A stretch of DNA of 64,000 bases from Candidatus Marithrix sp. Its GTDB lineage: Bacteria > Pseudomonadota > Gammaproteobacteria > Beggiatoales > Beggiatoaceae. Below the pieces are notes generated by a model, which saw nothing but the letters and a program-made list of their open reading frames with translations, was not told the origin of the DNA and ran no database searches. Position 1 is the stretch's first letter. Every line of letters begins with the position of its first letter. Location: assembly GCA_016744775.1 (NCBI GenBank), contig JADGDS010000001.1, positions 223,628-287,627 on the forward strand. The letters run 5' to 3'. Shown one piece after another: positions 35,684 through 44,627 of this stretch. The position numbers and the translations under genes are program-made.

Positions 35684-37198
35684 CTAGATAACTTCTATAT
35701 TTGATATACGCGCTCCACATTTTTCCTTAAAAAACACTACAAAAGGATCTTCATTAATAGCCGTTGTTACATATTGTGTATGATTTTCTTTAACGCGCTG
35801 TTCTTGTGTTGCTGCTGTTTCTGTCTTAATTTGCCCTAAACGAATATTGACAATTTGTGATTCACCATATTTTGCTTTTATTTTATCTTCTAATTTGTTT
35901 CTTCTACTTAATAGATGTTTATGATCAGATGATAATATTAAGTTCCAAGTATTACCTTCACGTTGTAATTCACATTGTAAAGCCAGTTGTCTTATTAAAC
36001 CTTCTAAGTCTAATTCATGGATTATATTATGCCATTCATTACCAATCTTAGATGGTGTTGGTGTTGGTGTTGGTGTTGGTGTTGGTGTTGGTGTTGGTTT
36101 TGGTGTTGGTTTAACACTAATTGTATTAGGGCGAAATGCTAACATTCGCAACATCAACATTTCAAAACCACCACGTTGATCTGGAGCTAATGGTAAATCA
36201 CGTCGTCCTAATAAGGCTATTTGATAAAATAATTGTACATCTTCTGCTGATAATTGTTTTGCTAATTGTAAAATTGCTTCATTATCAGTATTAGGCTTTT
36301 GCTGCACTAACTGTGCCAATGCCACTGATTGTAATAAGGATAATATATCAGCTAAAACCATTACAAAATCTGGATTTTGTTCTGATAAATTAGCAACTTG
36401 TTCTAATACAGCATTAGCATCAAACTGTGCAAGTCTTTTGACTAATTCTAAAACCAGATTTTTATCCATCGTACCTAACATACTACTAACATCATCATTT
36501 AATAGTTTGCCGGCACCATAAGCAATTGCTTGATCTAACAAACTTAAAGCATCGCGCATACTACCATCAGCCGCTTGTGCTAATTGATTTAATGCAGTTA
36601 CTTCAGATGGAATATTTTCTTTTTCTAGGATTGTTTGTAAATGTTGTTGAATTTGTTCAATTGGCAGACGTTTGAGATTAAATTGCAGACAACGGGATAA
36701 AATGGTTGGTGGTAATTTTTGAGGATCGGTGGTTGCTAATATAAACTTGACATGTGATGGTGGTTCTTCTAAAGTTTTCAACAAAGCATTGAAACTATGA
36801 GTAGATAACATATGTACTTCATCAATTAAATATACTTTATAACGTCCGCGCGTTGGAGCATATTGTACATTATCTAATAAATCACGAGTATCTTCGACTT
36901 TAGTGCGTGACGCTGCATCAACTTCGATTAAATCAACAAAACGTCCTTCATTAACCTCACAACAAGTAGAACATTTACCACAAGGATAAGCACTAACACC
37001 AGTTTCACAATTTAAAGACTTTGCAAAAATGCGTGCAATTGTAGTTTTACCTACACCGCGTGTACCGGTAAATAAATAAGCATGATGAAGACGGTCATTG
37101 TCTAGTGCGTTTGTCAAGGCTCGAACGACATGGGTTTGCCCAACCATTTCTGGAAAGTAGCGGGGTCGCCATTTACGGGCTAATACTTGATAAGCCAT
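35684..37198 (-). CDS. dnaX: DNA polymerase III subunit tau/gamma
   Basis: DnaX is the motor of the clamp loader. From the ATG at 37198 (MAYQVLARKWRPRYFPEMVG) it has 504 residues; the ORF extends upstream only into the 4.5S RNA gene, so earlier starts are rejected. Walker A GTRGVGKTTIARIF, the four-cysteine zinc site (C-x8-C-x2-C-x2-C) and the SRC motif are present. The tau linker is replaced by a Pro-Thr repeat coded by a GGTGTT hexanucleotide array (36054-36107), then a tau-like C-terminal domain follows. It is shorter than E. coli tau (643). No obvious A-AAA-AAG frameshift site was seen. Confidence 0.95.
   Translation of the reverse strand: MAYQVLARKWRPRYFPEMVGQTHVVRALTNALDNDRLHHAYLFTGTRGVGKTTIARIFAKSLNCETGVSAYPCGKCSTCCEVNEGRFVDLIEVDAASRTKVEDTRDLLDNVQYAPTRGRYKVYLIDEVHMLSTHSFNALLKTLEEPPSHVKFILATTDPQKLPPTILSRCLQFNLKRLPIEQIQQHLQTILEKENIPSEVTALNQLAQAADGSMRDALSLLDQAIAYGAGKLLNDDVSSMLGTMDKNLVLELVKRLAQFDANAVLEQVANLSEQNPDFVMVLADILSLLQSVALAQLVQQKPNTDNEAILQLAKQLSAEDVQLFYQIALLGRRDLPLAPDQRGGFEMLMLRMLAFRPNTISVKPTPKPTPTPTPTPTPTPTPSKIGNEWHNIIHELDLEGLIRQLALQCELQREGNTWNLILSSDHKHLLSRRNKLEDKIKAKYGESQIVNIRLGQIKTETAATQEQRVKENHTQYVTTAINEDPFVVFFKEKCGARISNIEVI
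36054..36107. repeat. GGTGTT hexanucleotide microsatellite inside dnaX
   Basis: Seven perfect GGTGTT units, then GGTTTT and GGTGTT, encode the alternating Thr-Pro linker of DnaX on the minus strand. The 6-base period keeps the reading frame whatever the copy number, so slippage would only change linker length. Confidence 0.8.
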
Positions 37199-37223
37199 GA
37201 GAAAATTTGAATAGAAGATAGGG

Positions 37224-37338
37224 CGGCAGCCAGCACCAGCCACACCCCGGCACATGTATTTATTGCTGCCGCTGCTTCCTTCCGGATCTGACGGGATTCA
37301 CAATAAAGCCATTGCGAGGGGACCAATACCAACCACCA
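37224..37338 (-). ncRNA. ffs: Signal recognition particle 4.5S RNA
   Basis: The minus strand carries the universal SRP apical domain: GTCAGATCCGGAAGGAAGCA, then GTGCCGGGGTGTGGCTGG. The two ends, GGTGGTTGGTATTGGTC and GGCTGGTGCTGGCTGCC, pair over 17 positions, many as G-U wobbles, giving the expected 115-nt hairpin. It guides Ffh to membrane protein nascent chains. It lies between tRNA-Ser and dnaX, and its 3' end is about 25 bases from the dnaX ATG. Exact ends are estimated from the pairing. Confidence 0.93.
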
Positions 37339-37344
37339 TATTGT

Positions 37345-37434
37345 TGGCGGAGAGAGAGGGATTCGAACCCTCGATACCTGTTAAGGTATACACGCTTTCC
37401 AGGCGTGCTCCTTCAGCCGCTCGGACACCTCTCC
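37345..37434 (-). tRNA. tRNA-Ser (anticodon GGA)
   Basis: A 90-nt class II tRNA with a long variable arm. The anticodon stem CACGC/GCGTG encloses CTGGAAA, giving anticodon GGA for serine codons UCC and UCU. GGTTCGAATCC is the T-loop region, and the acceptor GGAGAGG pairs with TCTCTCC, followed by G and an encoded CCA. The placement next to ffs and dnaX resembles other gammaproteobacteria. Confidence 0.97.
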
Positions 37435-37480
37435 AACTTGTTACTCAGAATATTATAACAAGTATTGAAGAGTAATTCAA

Positions 37481-39406
37481 TTAATTAATTGTTAAAATCG
37501 GTGAAGATGATAAATTTCCTAATGATAAAAACATATTATTCAAGCGATTAACAAATTCTGCTGGATCTTCTAATTGCCCACCTTCACTTAATAAAGCTTG
37601 GTCAAATAAAATATTTGACCAATCATTAAAGCGATTTTCATCTTCTTCATCTTTTAAAGCTTGGATAATTGGATGTTGAGGATTTATTTCTATAATTGGG
37701 TTACTAGTAGGCATACTTTGCCCAGCAGATTTTAATAATCGTTCTAAACTTGCATCCATTGCATGTTCATCTGCTACTAAACATGCAGGTGAATTAGTTA
37801 AACGATATGTTACTCGAACATCTTTAACTTTATCAGTGAGAACATTTTTAATACGTTCTAATATTGGTTTTAATTCATCAGTAGCCTTTTCAGCTTCTTT
37901 TTTCTCTGCTTCATCTTCTAAATCACCTAAATCTAGTTGACCTTTAGTGATTGATTGTAAAATTTTACCATCAAATTCAGTTAGATGAGTTCCTAACCAT
38001 TCATCAATTTGATCTGACAATAATAAAACTTCAATACCTTTCTTACGGAAAATTTCTAAATGCGGGCTATTTTTAGCAGCGGCAAAACTTTCGGCAGTTA
38101 TAAAATAAATTTTATTTTGCCCATCTTTCATACGCCCTATATAGTCTTCTAATGAAATAACAGGAGTAGGGTTATCATCATGGGTAGTTGAAAAACGCAA
38201 TAATTTAGCAATACGCTCTTTATTAGTAGTGTCATCAATCACACCTTCTTTAAAGACTTTACCAAATTCCTTCCAAAAAGTAGCGTATTTATCAGTTTTC
38301 GCCATACTTTCTAAACTACTAAGTATTTTCTTAACTATACCAGCACGAATAGAATCGATTTGCTTATTATGCTGTAAAATTTCCCGTGAAACATTTAGGG
38401 GTAAATCATTAGTATCTATGACACCACGCACAAAACGTAAATAAGATGGTAATAAGTGTTCATTATCATCCATAATAAAAACACGTCGAACATAAAGTTT
38501 TAAACCATGACGCTGATTACGATCCCATAAATCAAAAGGCGCACGACTTGGAATAAACAATAAACTTGTATATTCCATTTTACCTTCGACTTTATTATGA
38601 ATATGTGCTAATGGTGCTTCAAAGTCATGGGAAATATGCTTATAAAATTCAGTATATTCTTCATCAGATATTTCTGATTTAGATAATGTCCATAATGCTG
38701 TAGCTGTATTTACTACTTCATCTTCAATAGTAGTTTCATCTTTTTCCTCATCAGTTGTAACTTTTGACATTACAATTGGAAAGGTAATATGATCAGAATA
38801 TTTTTTAATGGTGTCACGCAAACGATAATCTGACAAAAATTCATCAGCATCATCTTTTAGGTGTAATATAATTTCTGTTCCACGTTGTTTACGATCTATA
38901 TTTTCAAGACTGTAAGTTCCTTCGCCTTCTGATTCCCATTGTACTGCTTCTGATGGGTCTAAGCCTGCACGACGAGTAATTAATGTTACTTTATCAGCCA
39001 CAATAAATGAGGAATAAAAACCTACCCCAAATTGACCAATTAACTGACTATCCTTTTCTTGATCACCAGTTAAGGATTTGAAAAATTGTTGTGTGCCTGA
39101 TTTAGCAATTGTACCAACATTTTCAATTACTTCTTCACGTGACATGCCGATACCATTATCACGTAAGCTTATAGTCTTGGCATCTTTATCAAAGTCGATC
39201 CAAATTTTTAATTCAGCGTCGCCTTCAAATAAAGAATCATTTGATAATGCTTCAAATCGTAATTTTTCAGCGGCGTCTGAAGCATTAGAAATTAATTCGC
39301 GTAGAAAGATTTCCTTGTTACTATACAAGGAATGTATCATTAAATTTAATAATTGTTTTATTTCTGTTTGAAAACCAAGTGTTTCTTTTTGAGTCTCAAC
39401 CGTCAT
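37481..39406 (-). CDS. htpG: Hsp90 chaperone HtpG
   Basis: The 641-residue chaperone has the GHKL ATP-binding domain with [38 protein letters not shown] and [17 protein letters not shown], the middle domain with [12 protein letters not shown], and a C-terminal dimer domain. It folds client proteins in the cytoplasm. A sequence resembling a sigma-32 promoter lies upstream at 39446-39473. It is monocistronic and downstream of tRNA-Ser. Confidence 0.98.
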   Translation of the reverse strand: MTVETQKETLGFQTEIKQLLNLMIHSLYSNKEIFLRELISNASDAAEKLRFEALSNDSLFEGDAELKIWIDFDKDAKTISLRDNGIGMSREEVIENVGTIAKSGTQQFFKSLTGDQEKDSQLIGQFGVGFYSSFIVADKVTLITRRAGLDPSEAVQWESEGEGTYSLENIDRKQRGTEIILHLKDDADEFLSDYRLRDTIKKYSDHITFPIVMSKVTTDEEKDETTIEDEVVNTATALWTLSKSEISDEEYTEFYKHISHDFEAPLAHIHNKVEGKMEYTSLLFIPSRAPFDLWDRNQRHGLKLYVRRVFIMDDNEHLLPSYLRFVRGVIDTNDLPLNVSREILQHNKQIDSIRAGIVKKILSSLESMAKTDKYATFWKEFGKVFKEGVIDDTTNKERIAKLLRFSTTHDDNPTPVISLEDYIGRMKDGQNKIYFITAESFAAAKNSPHLEIFRKKGIEVLLLSDQIDEWLGTHLTEFDGKILQSITKGQLDLGDLEDEAEKKEAEKATDELKPILERIKNVLTDKVKDVRVTYRLTNSPACLVADEHAMDASLERLLKSAGQSMPTSNPIIEINPQHPIIQALKDEEDENRFNDWSNILFDQALLSEGGQLEDPAEFVNRLNNMFLSLGNLSSSPILTIN

Positions 39407-39445
39407 TATAATGTTCTCTTTGGCGTGAAAATTGACATGCCCAGA

Positions 39446-39473
39446 TACATAAGGTTATTAACAGAAGTTTCAA
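39446..39473 (-). promoter_or_regulatory. Candidate heat-shock (sigma-32) promoter of htpG
   Basis: On the minus strand TTGAAA (39473-39468) is followed after 14 bases by CTTATGTA (39453-39446), close to the sigma-32 pattern CTTGAAA-N(11-16)-CCCATnT. The -10 part is imperfect. Position 40-70 bases before the htpG ATG fits. Confidence 0.4.
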
Positions 39474-39582
39474 TATGTAAAAAAAATTTTTAATTAACTA
39501 TTAAATCTATGTGTTTTCTCAAACCCCATAGATTTTTCAAACGGTAGGCTTTTGAACTCAAATTAGGTTGCAATGAAATCAT

Positions 39583-40317
39583 ATGATTGAATTTATTAAT
39601 ATTTTCACCTTTCAAGATGGCTTATGGTTATTTACAGTTATTCTTGATTTATTTCTGACATTATTACTTTATAAACTGTTTGGTAAAAAAGGTTTATATG
39701 CTATTATAATTTTTAATATCATGTTAAGTAACTTGCAAGGTCCTAAATTAACAGTTATTTTTGGTATGGAAACCAGTTTAGGGGTTATACTTTATTCTAG
39801 TATTTATTTTGCAACTGATTTATTAAGCGAAAAATATGGTCGTAAAGAAGCACAAGGGGCAATATTACTAGGATTTTTTATAAGTATAATTATGGTTCTG
39901 ATGATTTTTATCAGTCTATTATTTTTACCATCGCAAACGGTATATTCTCACAATGTTCATAATGCCATGAACGTCTTATTCAGTTTTACCCCTATTTTTG
40001 TGTTTGGTTCTCTATTTGTATATTTAATTACACAAAGTGTTGATATTTGGATATTTGATACGATTAAGAAAAAAACTAATGGTCGTCATTTATGGTTAAG
40101 AAATAATGCATCAACAATTTTATCTCAAGGATTGGATACTGTATTATACGCACTTATTGTGTGGGCACCAATTGTGGGTTTTTGGAAAGCAATTGCTCTT
40201 GCGATGAGTAAATATGTAATTAAAATTTTGATAGCATTAATTGATACAGTATTTCTTTATTGGGCAATCGGATGGAAAGAATCCACGTCTTGGAAAAAAA
40301 GACTGCAATTAGATTAA
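39583..40317 (+). CDS. yhhQ: Queuosine precursor transporter (YhhQ/QPTR family)
   Basis: An inner-membrane protein of 244 residues with six to seven hydrophobic segments that imports preQ0/preQ1 or related bases. NIMLSNLQGPKLTVIFGMET, YFATDLLSEKYGRKEAQGA and WLRNNASTILSQGLDTVLY are strong signatures of the family (formerly DUF165). Its 3' end overlaps the convergent glgA by 4 bases. Together with queC it points to active queuosine modification. Confidence 0.92.
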   Translation: MIEFINIFTFQDGLWLFTVILDLFLTLLLYKLFGKKGLYAIIIFNIMLSNLQGPKLTVIFGMETSLGVILYSSIYFATDLLSEKYGRKEAQGAILLGFFISIIMVLMIFISLLFLPSQTVYSHNVHNAMNVLFSFTPIFVFGSLFVYLITQSVDIWIFDTIKKKTNGRHLWLRNNASTILSQGLDTVLYALIVWAPIVGFWKAIALAMSKYVIKILIALIDTVFLYWAIGWKESTSWKKRLQLD

Positions 40318-41777
40318 CTATTATCAAATAAGAGCTTTTGATAAAGCGAATAATATTCCTCAGCGCGTTTGTGCCAACTAAAATCACGACTCATAGCGTT
40401 TACTTGTAAACCAGTCCATTTTTTCTTGTCACTAAATAATTTTAATGCGCGTTGAATACACAGCAGTAGTGCATCAGGAGAGGTTTCATCAAATACAAAA
40501 CCAGTTGCTGTTTTATTTGTAATGTTTGCGAGGCTAGCATCTATGACTGTATCTGCTAAACCGCCTGTGCGTCTCACTATTGGTATAGTGCCATAGCGCA
40601 TACTATAAATTTGATTTAATCCACAAGGTTCAAATTTTGATGGCATTAGAAACATATCAGCTGCCGCTTCAATTTGATGTGCAAGTTTTTCATCATAGCC
40701 AATGTTGACGCTAATTTGTTTTGGATAAGTGTTTGCTAAATTTTGCAGACTACTTTCTAAACCTTTATCTCCACTACCTAGTATTACTATTTGCGCACCA
40801 GATTTAATAATCTTTGGAATTATAGGTATTAATAAATCTATACCTTTTTGTTCTGCCAGACGAGTAATGATACCAAGTAATGGTGCTGTAGTTGGGGCTA
40901 GATTTAGTTCTGTACGTAAAGTTTGAGTATTACGTATCTTATTTACTATTTTTTTGACGCTATAGTGGTTTTTGATGCAAGGATCAGTTTCTGGATTCCA
41001 AGCCATAGTATCAATACCATTTAGAATTCCAGATAATTTATTTTGACGCTGGCTTAATAAGCCCTCTAAACCACAACCATATTCTGGAGTTTGAATTTCT
41101 TTAGCATAAGTAGGGCTGACTGTTGATATCCAATCAGAATAATATAAACCTGCTTTTAGAAAGGATACTTGTCCATAATATTCTAATCCTGACATATGAA
41201 AACTTTCAGGCGGCAAACCAAATAAGGGTACGATTTCTGGTCCAAAAACGCCTTGATAAGCCATATTATGTATGCTCATCAAGGTTTTAGCTTGTCGTTT
41301 AGAATCAAAATTTAAAAAAGCAGGTGTCAAGCCAGTTTGCCAATCATTACAATGAATTAATTGTGGTTTAAACAAGAAATGATGTTGTCCAAACTTAGCT
41401 GCAATTTTAGAAAGTATTCCAAAACGTAATGGATTATCATACCAACTTTTACCATTAGTATCTTGATATGGACCACCTTCGCGTTCATATAATGTTGGAG
41501 CTTCAACTACATAAACAGGCGTAATTCCATCAGGCATTATACCGGCTAATAAACGCACAGGCTCTTGCAAAGGAAAGACCCTAATATTTTCATGTACTTC
41601 TATAAGAGACAACTGTTCAAGTACAACTGGATAACCGGGCAATAATAAGCGAACATCAATACCCATATTTCTTAAAGCGTTAGGTAATGCAGCACTGACA
41701 TCTGCTAAACCACCAGTTTTAACAAGTGGATATGCTTCTGATGTGGCGAATAGTACGGATAACTTTGAATCTCTCAT
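40314..41777 (-). CDS. glgA: Glycogen synthase (ADP-glucose)
   Basis: A GT5 enzyme that extends glycogen from ADP-glucose. The 487 residues include the N-terminal substrate motif KTGGLADV near residue 21, HNMAYQGVF, LGIITRLAEQKGIDLL and the C-terminal EPCGLNQIYSMRYGTIPIVRRTGGL. It is followed at 12 bases upstream side by the small antitoxin gene on the same strand, but no other glg genes adjoin. Glycogen storage is common in large sulfur bacteria. Confidence 0.96.
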   Translation of the reverse strand: MRDSKLSVLFATSEAYPLVKTGGLADVSAALPNALRNMGIDVRLLLPGYPVVLEQLSLIEVHENIRVFPLQEPVRLLAGIMPDGITPVYVVEAPTLYEREGGPYQDTNGKSWYDNPLRFGILSKIAAKFGQHHFLFKPQLIHCNDWQTGLTPAFLNFDSKRQAKTLMSIHNMAYQGVFGPEIVPLFGLPPESFHMSGLEYYGQVSFLKAGLYYSDWISTVSPTYAKEIQTPEYGCGLEGLLSQRQNKLSGILNGIDTMAWNPETDPCIKNHYSVKKIVNKIRNTQTLRTELNLAPTTAPLLGIITRLAEQKGIDLLIPIIPKIIKSGAQIVILGSGDKGLESSLQNLANTYPKQISVNIGYDEKLAHQIEAAADMFLMPSKFEPCGLNQIYSMRYGTIPIVRRTGGLADTVIDASLANITNKTATGFVFDETSPDALLLCIQRALKLFSDKKKWTGLQVNAMSRDFSWHKRAEEYYSLYQKLLFDNS

Positions 41778-41789
41778 AATTTTTTATTC

Positions 41790-42083
41790 CTATCTAGTTT
41801 TGATTTGACCAGTTGTGATTTTATGGATCATATGAGAAATATAGGTTTGATAAGGCATACCCTCATTGAGTGCAATCGCTTTTAAGCGATCTATGTCATT
41901 TTCAAGTAATCTAATAGTAATTGATTTTCTTTTTGATAATTTTTCAATAGTATTTTTAGCTGCTGTTTGAAAAGATTGCTTTAGCTCTTCAAATTCATTA
42001 CCCGTTATCGATTCAAACCGTTCTTCTTCAACATCATTGATAATATTTAATTCTTCTTCAGATTCAATTAGTTTTTTACTCAT
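41790..42083 (-). CDS. Antitoxin of a BrnTA-like type II pair
   Basis: The 97-residue protein has an acidic N-terminal half that would wrap the toxin and a C-terminal ribbon-helix-helix-like DNA-binding part (RKSITIRLLENDIDRLKAIA, then MPYQTYISHMIHKITTGQI), as in BrnA/CopG antitoxins. It starts 2 bases after the toxin-like gene. The toxin-first order and close spacing fit BrnT-BrnA. It probably represses its own operon, whose upstream region also serves the divergent Crp/Dnr-like gene. Confidence 0.8.
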   Translation of the reverse strand: MSKKLIESEEELNIINDVEEERFESITGNEFEELKQSFQTAAKNTIEKLSKRKSITIRLLENDIDRLKAIALNEGMPYQTYISHMIHKITTGQIKTR

Positions 42084-42085
42084 AA

Positions 42086-42352
42086 CTATTCCTTTAAATA
42101 TTTTTTTGTCATTTTTCTGCTTGGATAAATTGTTTTTAAGAAAAAATTTTCACCATTCTTAACAAATGGCACTACATAAGCATAATTTCCTATATCAATT
42201 ATCATGCAATATTGATTATTATAATTTAAACTGGGATTTTTAACAAAATCTAAAAGTTTTCCATTATGAATACTTACAACAACATCTTCAAAACAAATAT
42301 TTCGCGTTTGTTTTAATAAAAAATTTTTTTCATCGTTCCATTCAAAAATCAT
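42086..42352 (-). CDS. BrnT-like toxin
   Basis: An 88-residue basic protein that begins IFEWNDEKNFLLKQTRNICF and ends TIYPSRKMTKKYLKE, matching the layout of BrnT/RelE-fold toxins (N-terminal FEWD..K, middle beta strands, C-terminal SxR..T..E). Such toxins are mRNA endonucleases. It is first in a two-gene operon with the antitoxin above. A DUF4258-like toxin is the alternative name. Confidence 0.7.
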   Translation of the reverse strand: MIFEWNDEKNFLLKQTRNICFEDVVVSIHNGKLLDFVKNPSLNYNNQYCMIIDIGNYAYVVPFVKNGENFFLKTIYPSRKMTKKYLKE

Positions 42353-42383
42353 TTCAAACTCAAATAATTTAATTAATTTAACA

Positions 42384-42398
42384 TTGATTGTACATCAA
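42384..42398. promoter_or_regulatory. FNR/DNR-like palindrome between the TA operon and the Crp/Dnr-like gene
   Basis: TTGATTGTACATCAA is a perfect TTGAT/ATCAA inverted repeat with a 5-base centre, one base longer than the FNR/DNR consensus (4). It lies 34 bases before the regulator's ATG and 32 bases before the toxin's, so it could be an autoregulatory operator. Confidence 0.4.
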
Positions 42399-42431
42399 TT
42401 GTATTAATTATGCAATACACATATATATAAC

Positions 42432-43100
42432 ATGATAAATATTCAATTAGAAATGCGTAAATCTCATCTTTTCAGTGCTTTTGATGATAAACAGTTTAAG
42501 CAAATACTAGCTTATACGAGTATAAAAACATTAGAAACAGCAGAAGTTTTATTTTCTCAAGGGGAAGAATTCAAGCAAATTTTCTTATTAATATCTGGCA
42601 ATATAAAACTAACTAACGTAGCTTCTAATGGACAAGAAAAAATATTTACTATATTTAATGCGGGAGAGAGTTTTGCGGAAGCAATAATGCTGATGGGAAA
42701 AAAAACATATCCAATCAGCGCGGTTGCCCTAAATTCTGTAACAATAGTTGCTATTGATGCAAAGCATTATAAAAAAATGTTATCTGAATCTATAGATGTT
42801 TGTTTTCAATTAATGACTGCAATGAGTCAAAGAATACATTGGTTAGTTAATGAAGTCAATAGACTATCATTGCATGATGCAACATATCGTTTAGTTACAT
42901 TTTTATTAGATAAAAAACCTAACACTTCTAATATTATTCATTGTAAAGTTCCAAAAAATGTAATTGCATCTCGATTATCTATCAAACCAGAAACATTATC
43001 TCGTCTTTTGAAAAAGTTATCTGATAAAAAATTAATCAAAATTCATAATAATAAGATTGAAATATTAGACGCGGAAAAGTTAGAAAATCTTATTTTATAA
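42432..43100 (+). CDS. Crp/Fnr-family transcription regulator, Dnr-like
   Basis: The 222-residue protein has a cyclic-nucleotide-binding-type beta barrel (FSQGEEFKQIFLLISGNIKL, GESFAEAIMLMGKKTYPISA) and a C-terminal winged helix with recognition helix VIASRLSIKPETLSRLLKKL. The recognition helix resembles Dnr regulators, which sense nitric oxide through haem. It lacks the N-terminal cysteine cluster of oxygen-sensing FNR; Cys appears only near residues 125 and 169. It converges on the truncated haemoglobin gene, whose promoter bears a matching site. Regulation of nitrogen-oxide metabolism is the likely role. Confidence 0.85.
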   Translation: MINIQLEMRKSHLFSAFDDKQFKQILAYTSIKTLETAEVLFSQGEEFKQIFLLISGNIKLTNVASNGQEKIFTIFNAGESFAEAIMLMGKKTYPISAVALNSVTIVAIDAKHYKKMLSESIDVCFQLMTAMSQRIHWLVNEVNRLSLHDATYRLVTFLLDKKPNTSNIIHCKVPKNVIASRLSIKPETLSRLLKKLSDKKLIKIHNNKIEILDAEKLENLIL

Positions 43101-43469
43101 TTAACGACACAAAACATCATTTCGAGTGCCTTCAAGAATTTTGCCGGCTTCTTCGATAATATCTTCAGGCACCTTTAAATCTCGCAATGCTTTTACTAAG
43201 TTTTCTACTGTAGCGTCAAAATGCAGATCCGACAAACCTTTCTGATCAACAAGAGGTTGATGTGCGGCACGCATATCTTTGCCACTATAACCGCCATCAG
43301 CACCTAAAGCATAGGAAATGAAATCTTTTTGATGTTGACGTTGTTTATCCATATTGACATCTGTGAAAAAGTCTTTCACACGTTCATCTGAAAGCATATA
43401 TTCATAAAAACGATCAACGGCTGCATCAACTGCTTCTTTTCCACCGATTTTTTTATAGACACTTCTCAT
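43101..43469 (-). CDS. Group 1 truncated haemoglobin
   Basis: From the ATG at 43469 the product has 122 residues. LYKKIGG-type start (VYKKIGGKEAVDAAVDRFYEYM), the B-C-E helix pattern with QRQHQKDFISYALGA, and HQPLVDQKGLSDLHFDATVENL, which contains the proximal haem histidine of the F-G region, match trHbN. These proteins detoxify nitric oxide or bind oxygen. The stop codon abuts the convergent Crp/Dnr-like gene without a gap. An FNR/DNR box with class II spacing lies upstream. Confidence 0.92.
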   Translation of the reverse strand: MRSVYKKIGGKEAVDAAVDRFYEYMLSDERVKDFFTDVNMDKQRQHQKDFISYALGADGGYSGKDMRAAHQPLVDQKGLSDLHFDATVENLVKALRDLKVPEDIIEEAGKILEGTRNDVLCR

Positions 43470-43502
43470 AATAATTTCCATGTTTTAAACATCAAAAATT
43501 AA

Positions 43503-43544
43503 ATTATATTGTATTTTTTAATATTATGCTTTGACTTAGATCAA
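43503..43544 (-). promoter_or_regulatory. FNR/DNR box and promoter of the truncated haemoglobin gene
   Basis: TTGATCTAAGTCAA (minus strand, 43544-43531) fits the TTGAT-N4-(A/G)TCAA consensus with one half-site change. A perfect TATAAT lies at 43508-43503. The site centre is then at -41.5 relative to the predicted start (43496), exactly the class II activation position for Crp/Fnr proteins. Confidence 0.65.
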
Positions 43545-43584
43545 GTTTTCAATTGGTTTACGACTAAAAATAATTAACCAGCCA

Positions 43585-43869
43585 TTATCCAAACTCTGTT
43601 TCTTCACCAATTAAGATTGATTGAATGATTCTTTCTACTCTTGGTTCTGTTAATTTGTCTGCTAACTGATCTAAATGCGTATCTCGACGCTTAATTAAAA
43701 TTTCAGCGGTATTTTTTACATTTCGATAATCACGAATGTCACGTAAACCTATCATACATAAAGCATGAGGAAAAGCACGTGGTCGTCTAGTATAACCATT
43801 TCGTAATTGTCGCAACTGTGCGTTAATCAAAATAGAAATTAAAACCGAGTGTTGCGTGGACCTGAGCAC
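43585..43869 (-). pseudogene. Relic of an AAA-type ATP-binding protein
   Basis: The frame joins LRQLRNGYTRRPRAFPHALCMIGLRDIRDYR to ILIKRRDTHLDQLADKLTEPRVERIIQSIL. As I recall the family (AAA-like ATPases common in cyanobacteria and Beggiatoa), these two blocks are normally separated by well over 100 residues, and the N-terminal P-loop is absent here. It therefore appears to be a 3' fragment with an internal deletion. No ribosome binding site is evident. The P-loop-containing part is not seen upstream. Confidence 0.6.
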
Positions 43870-44126
43870 TTTGCCCTTAAAAGACCGCGAAGCTGTCGAT
43901 TTTTTTTGTACTAATTTAACTTATTATGATTATGTTATATAATTGAATTTAGGGAAGGATTGGAGTTCAAAGCTACGCTTTGAACTCCATATTAATATTT
44001 TTGGATTTAGTACAACGAATATTAAAATGATAATTTATTTACTAGTCAACTAACAGTTATTATATCGTGGATATATTATAATACAACATAGAACTGATTT
44101 TTTTCTTTTAGAAGAGAATAAACAAT
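43870..44126. other. Gap with a perfect 13-bp hairpin
   Basis: TGGAGTTCAAAGC and GCTTTGAACTCCA pair perfectly around a 3-base loop (43961-43989). The rest is AT-rich and holds the upstream region of the DUF29 gene. No gene is seen. Confidence 0.5.
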
Positions 44127-44627
44127 ATGACTGAATTAAATAGCTTATATGATAAGAATTATACAGAATGGGCGCATAAAAACGCAGTTTTACTCAAAGC
44201 TAGACGTTTTGCCGAATTGGATATTGCACATTTATTAGAGGAACTAGAGGATATGGGAAAAAGTGACCATAGAGAATTAGCAAGTCGGTTGCGAATTTTA
44301 TTGGCACATTTACTAAAATGGCAATTTCAGTATCAGCAATTATCTGATAAATGGCGAGAATTTGATGGACGAAGTTGGAAATCAACAATTATCGAACAAC
44401 GTATATCTATTCATATCTTGTTACGCAAAAAACCGGGCTTAAAATCTTTTGTTATAGATGCTATAAATGATGCTTATCCTGAAGCTGTCGAATTGGCAAC
44501 ACATGAAACCGGTTTGCCCATTGAAGAATTTCCAAATACTTGCCCTTATACACAAGGACAAATTTTGGATAAAGAATTTTATCCTTCTCCCCAACGAGCC
44601 AATAAATCATGTTCAACAGATAAATGA
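44127..44627 (+). CDS. DUF29-family protein
   Basis: The 166-residue protein shows the DUF29 layout: LYDKNYTEWAHKNAVLLKAR, then DIAHLLEELEDMGKSDHREL, RLRILLAHLLKWQFQY and the C-terminal NTCPYTQGQILDKEFYP. DUF29 genes are plentiful in cyanobacteria and filamentous sulfur bacteria and often lie near mobile or repeat DNA; the function is unknown. An AGAAGAG stretch precedes the ATG. The last 49 bases overlap the convergent ubiX 3' end. Confidence 0.85.
   Translation: MTELNSLYDKNYTEWAHKNAVLLKARRFAELDIAHLLEELEDMGKSDHRELASRLRILLAHLLKWQFQYQQLSDKWREFDGRSWKSTIIEQRISIHILLRKKPGLKSFVIDAINDAYPEAVELATHETGLPIEEFPNTCPYTQGQILDKEFYPSPQRANKSCSTDK

Noticed and set aside
37199-37255. N-terminal extension of dnaX
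   Set aside because: The extra residues are translated from the 4.5S RNA gene; the family start is MAYQVLARKWRP at 37198.
37254-37475. 73-aa plus-strand ORF
   Set aside because: It runs antisense across the 4.5S RNA and tRNA-Ser genes; both RNAs are clearly supported by conserved sequence and pairing.
39078-39371. 97-aa plus-strand ORF opposite htpG
   Set aside because: Shadow of a strongly conserved gene, no ribosome binding site and no recognisable domain.
41790-42352. RelBE or HicAB assignment
   Set aside because: The toxin-first order and the FEWND..K start fit BrnTA better; HicA's short basic domain and HicB's fold are not seen.
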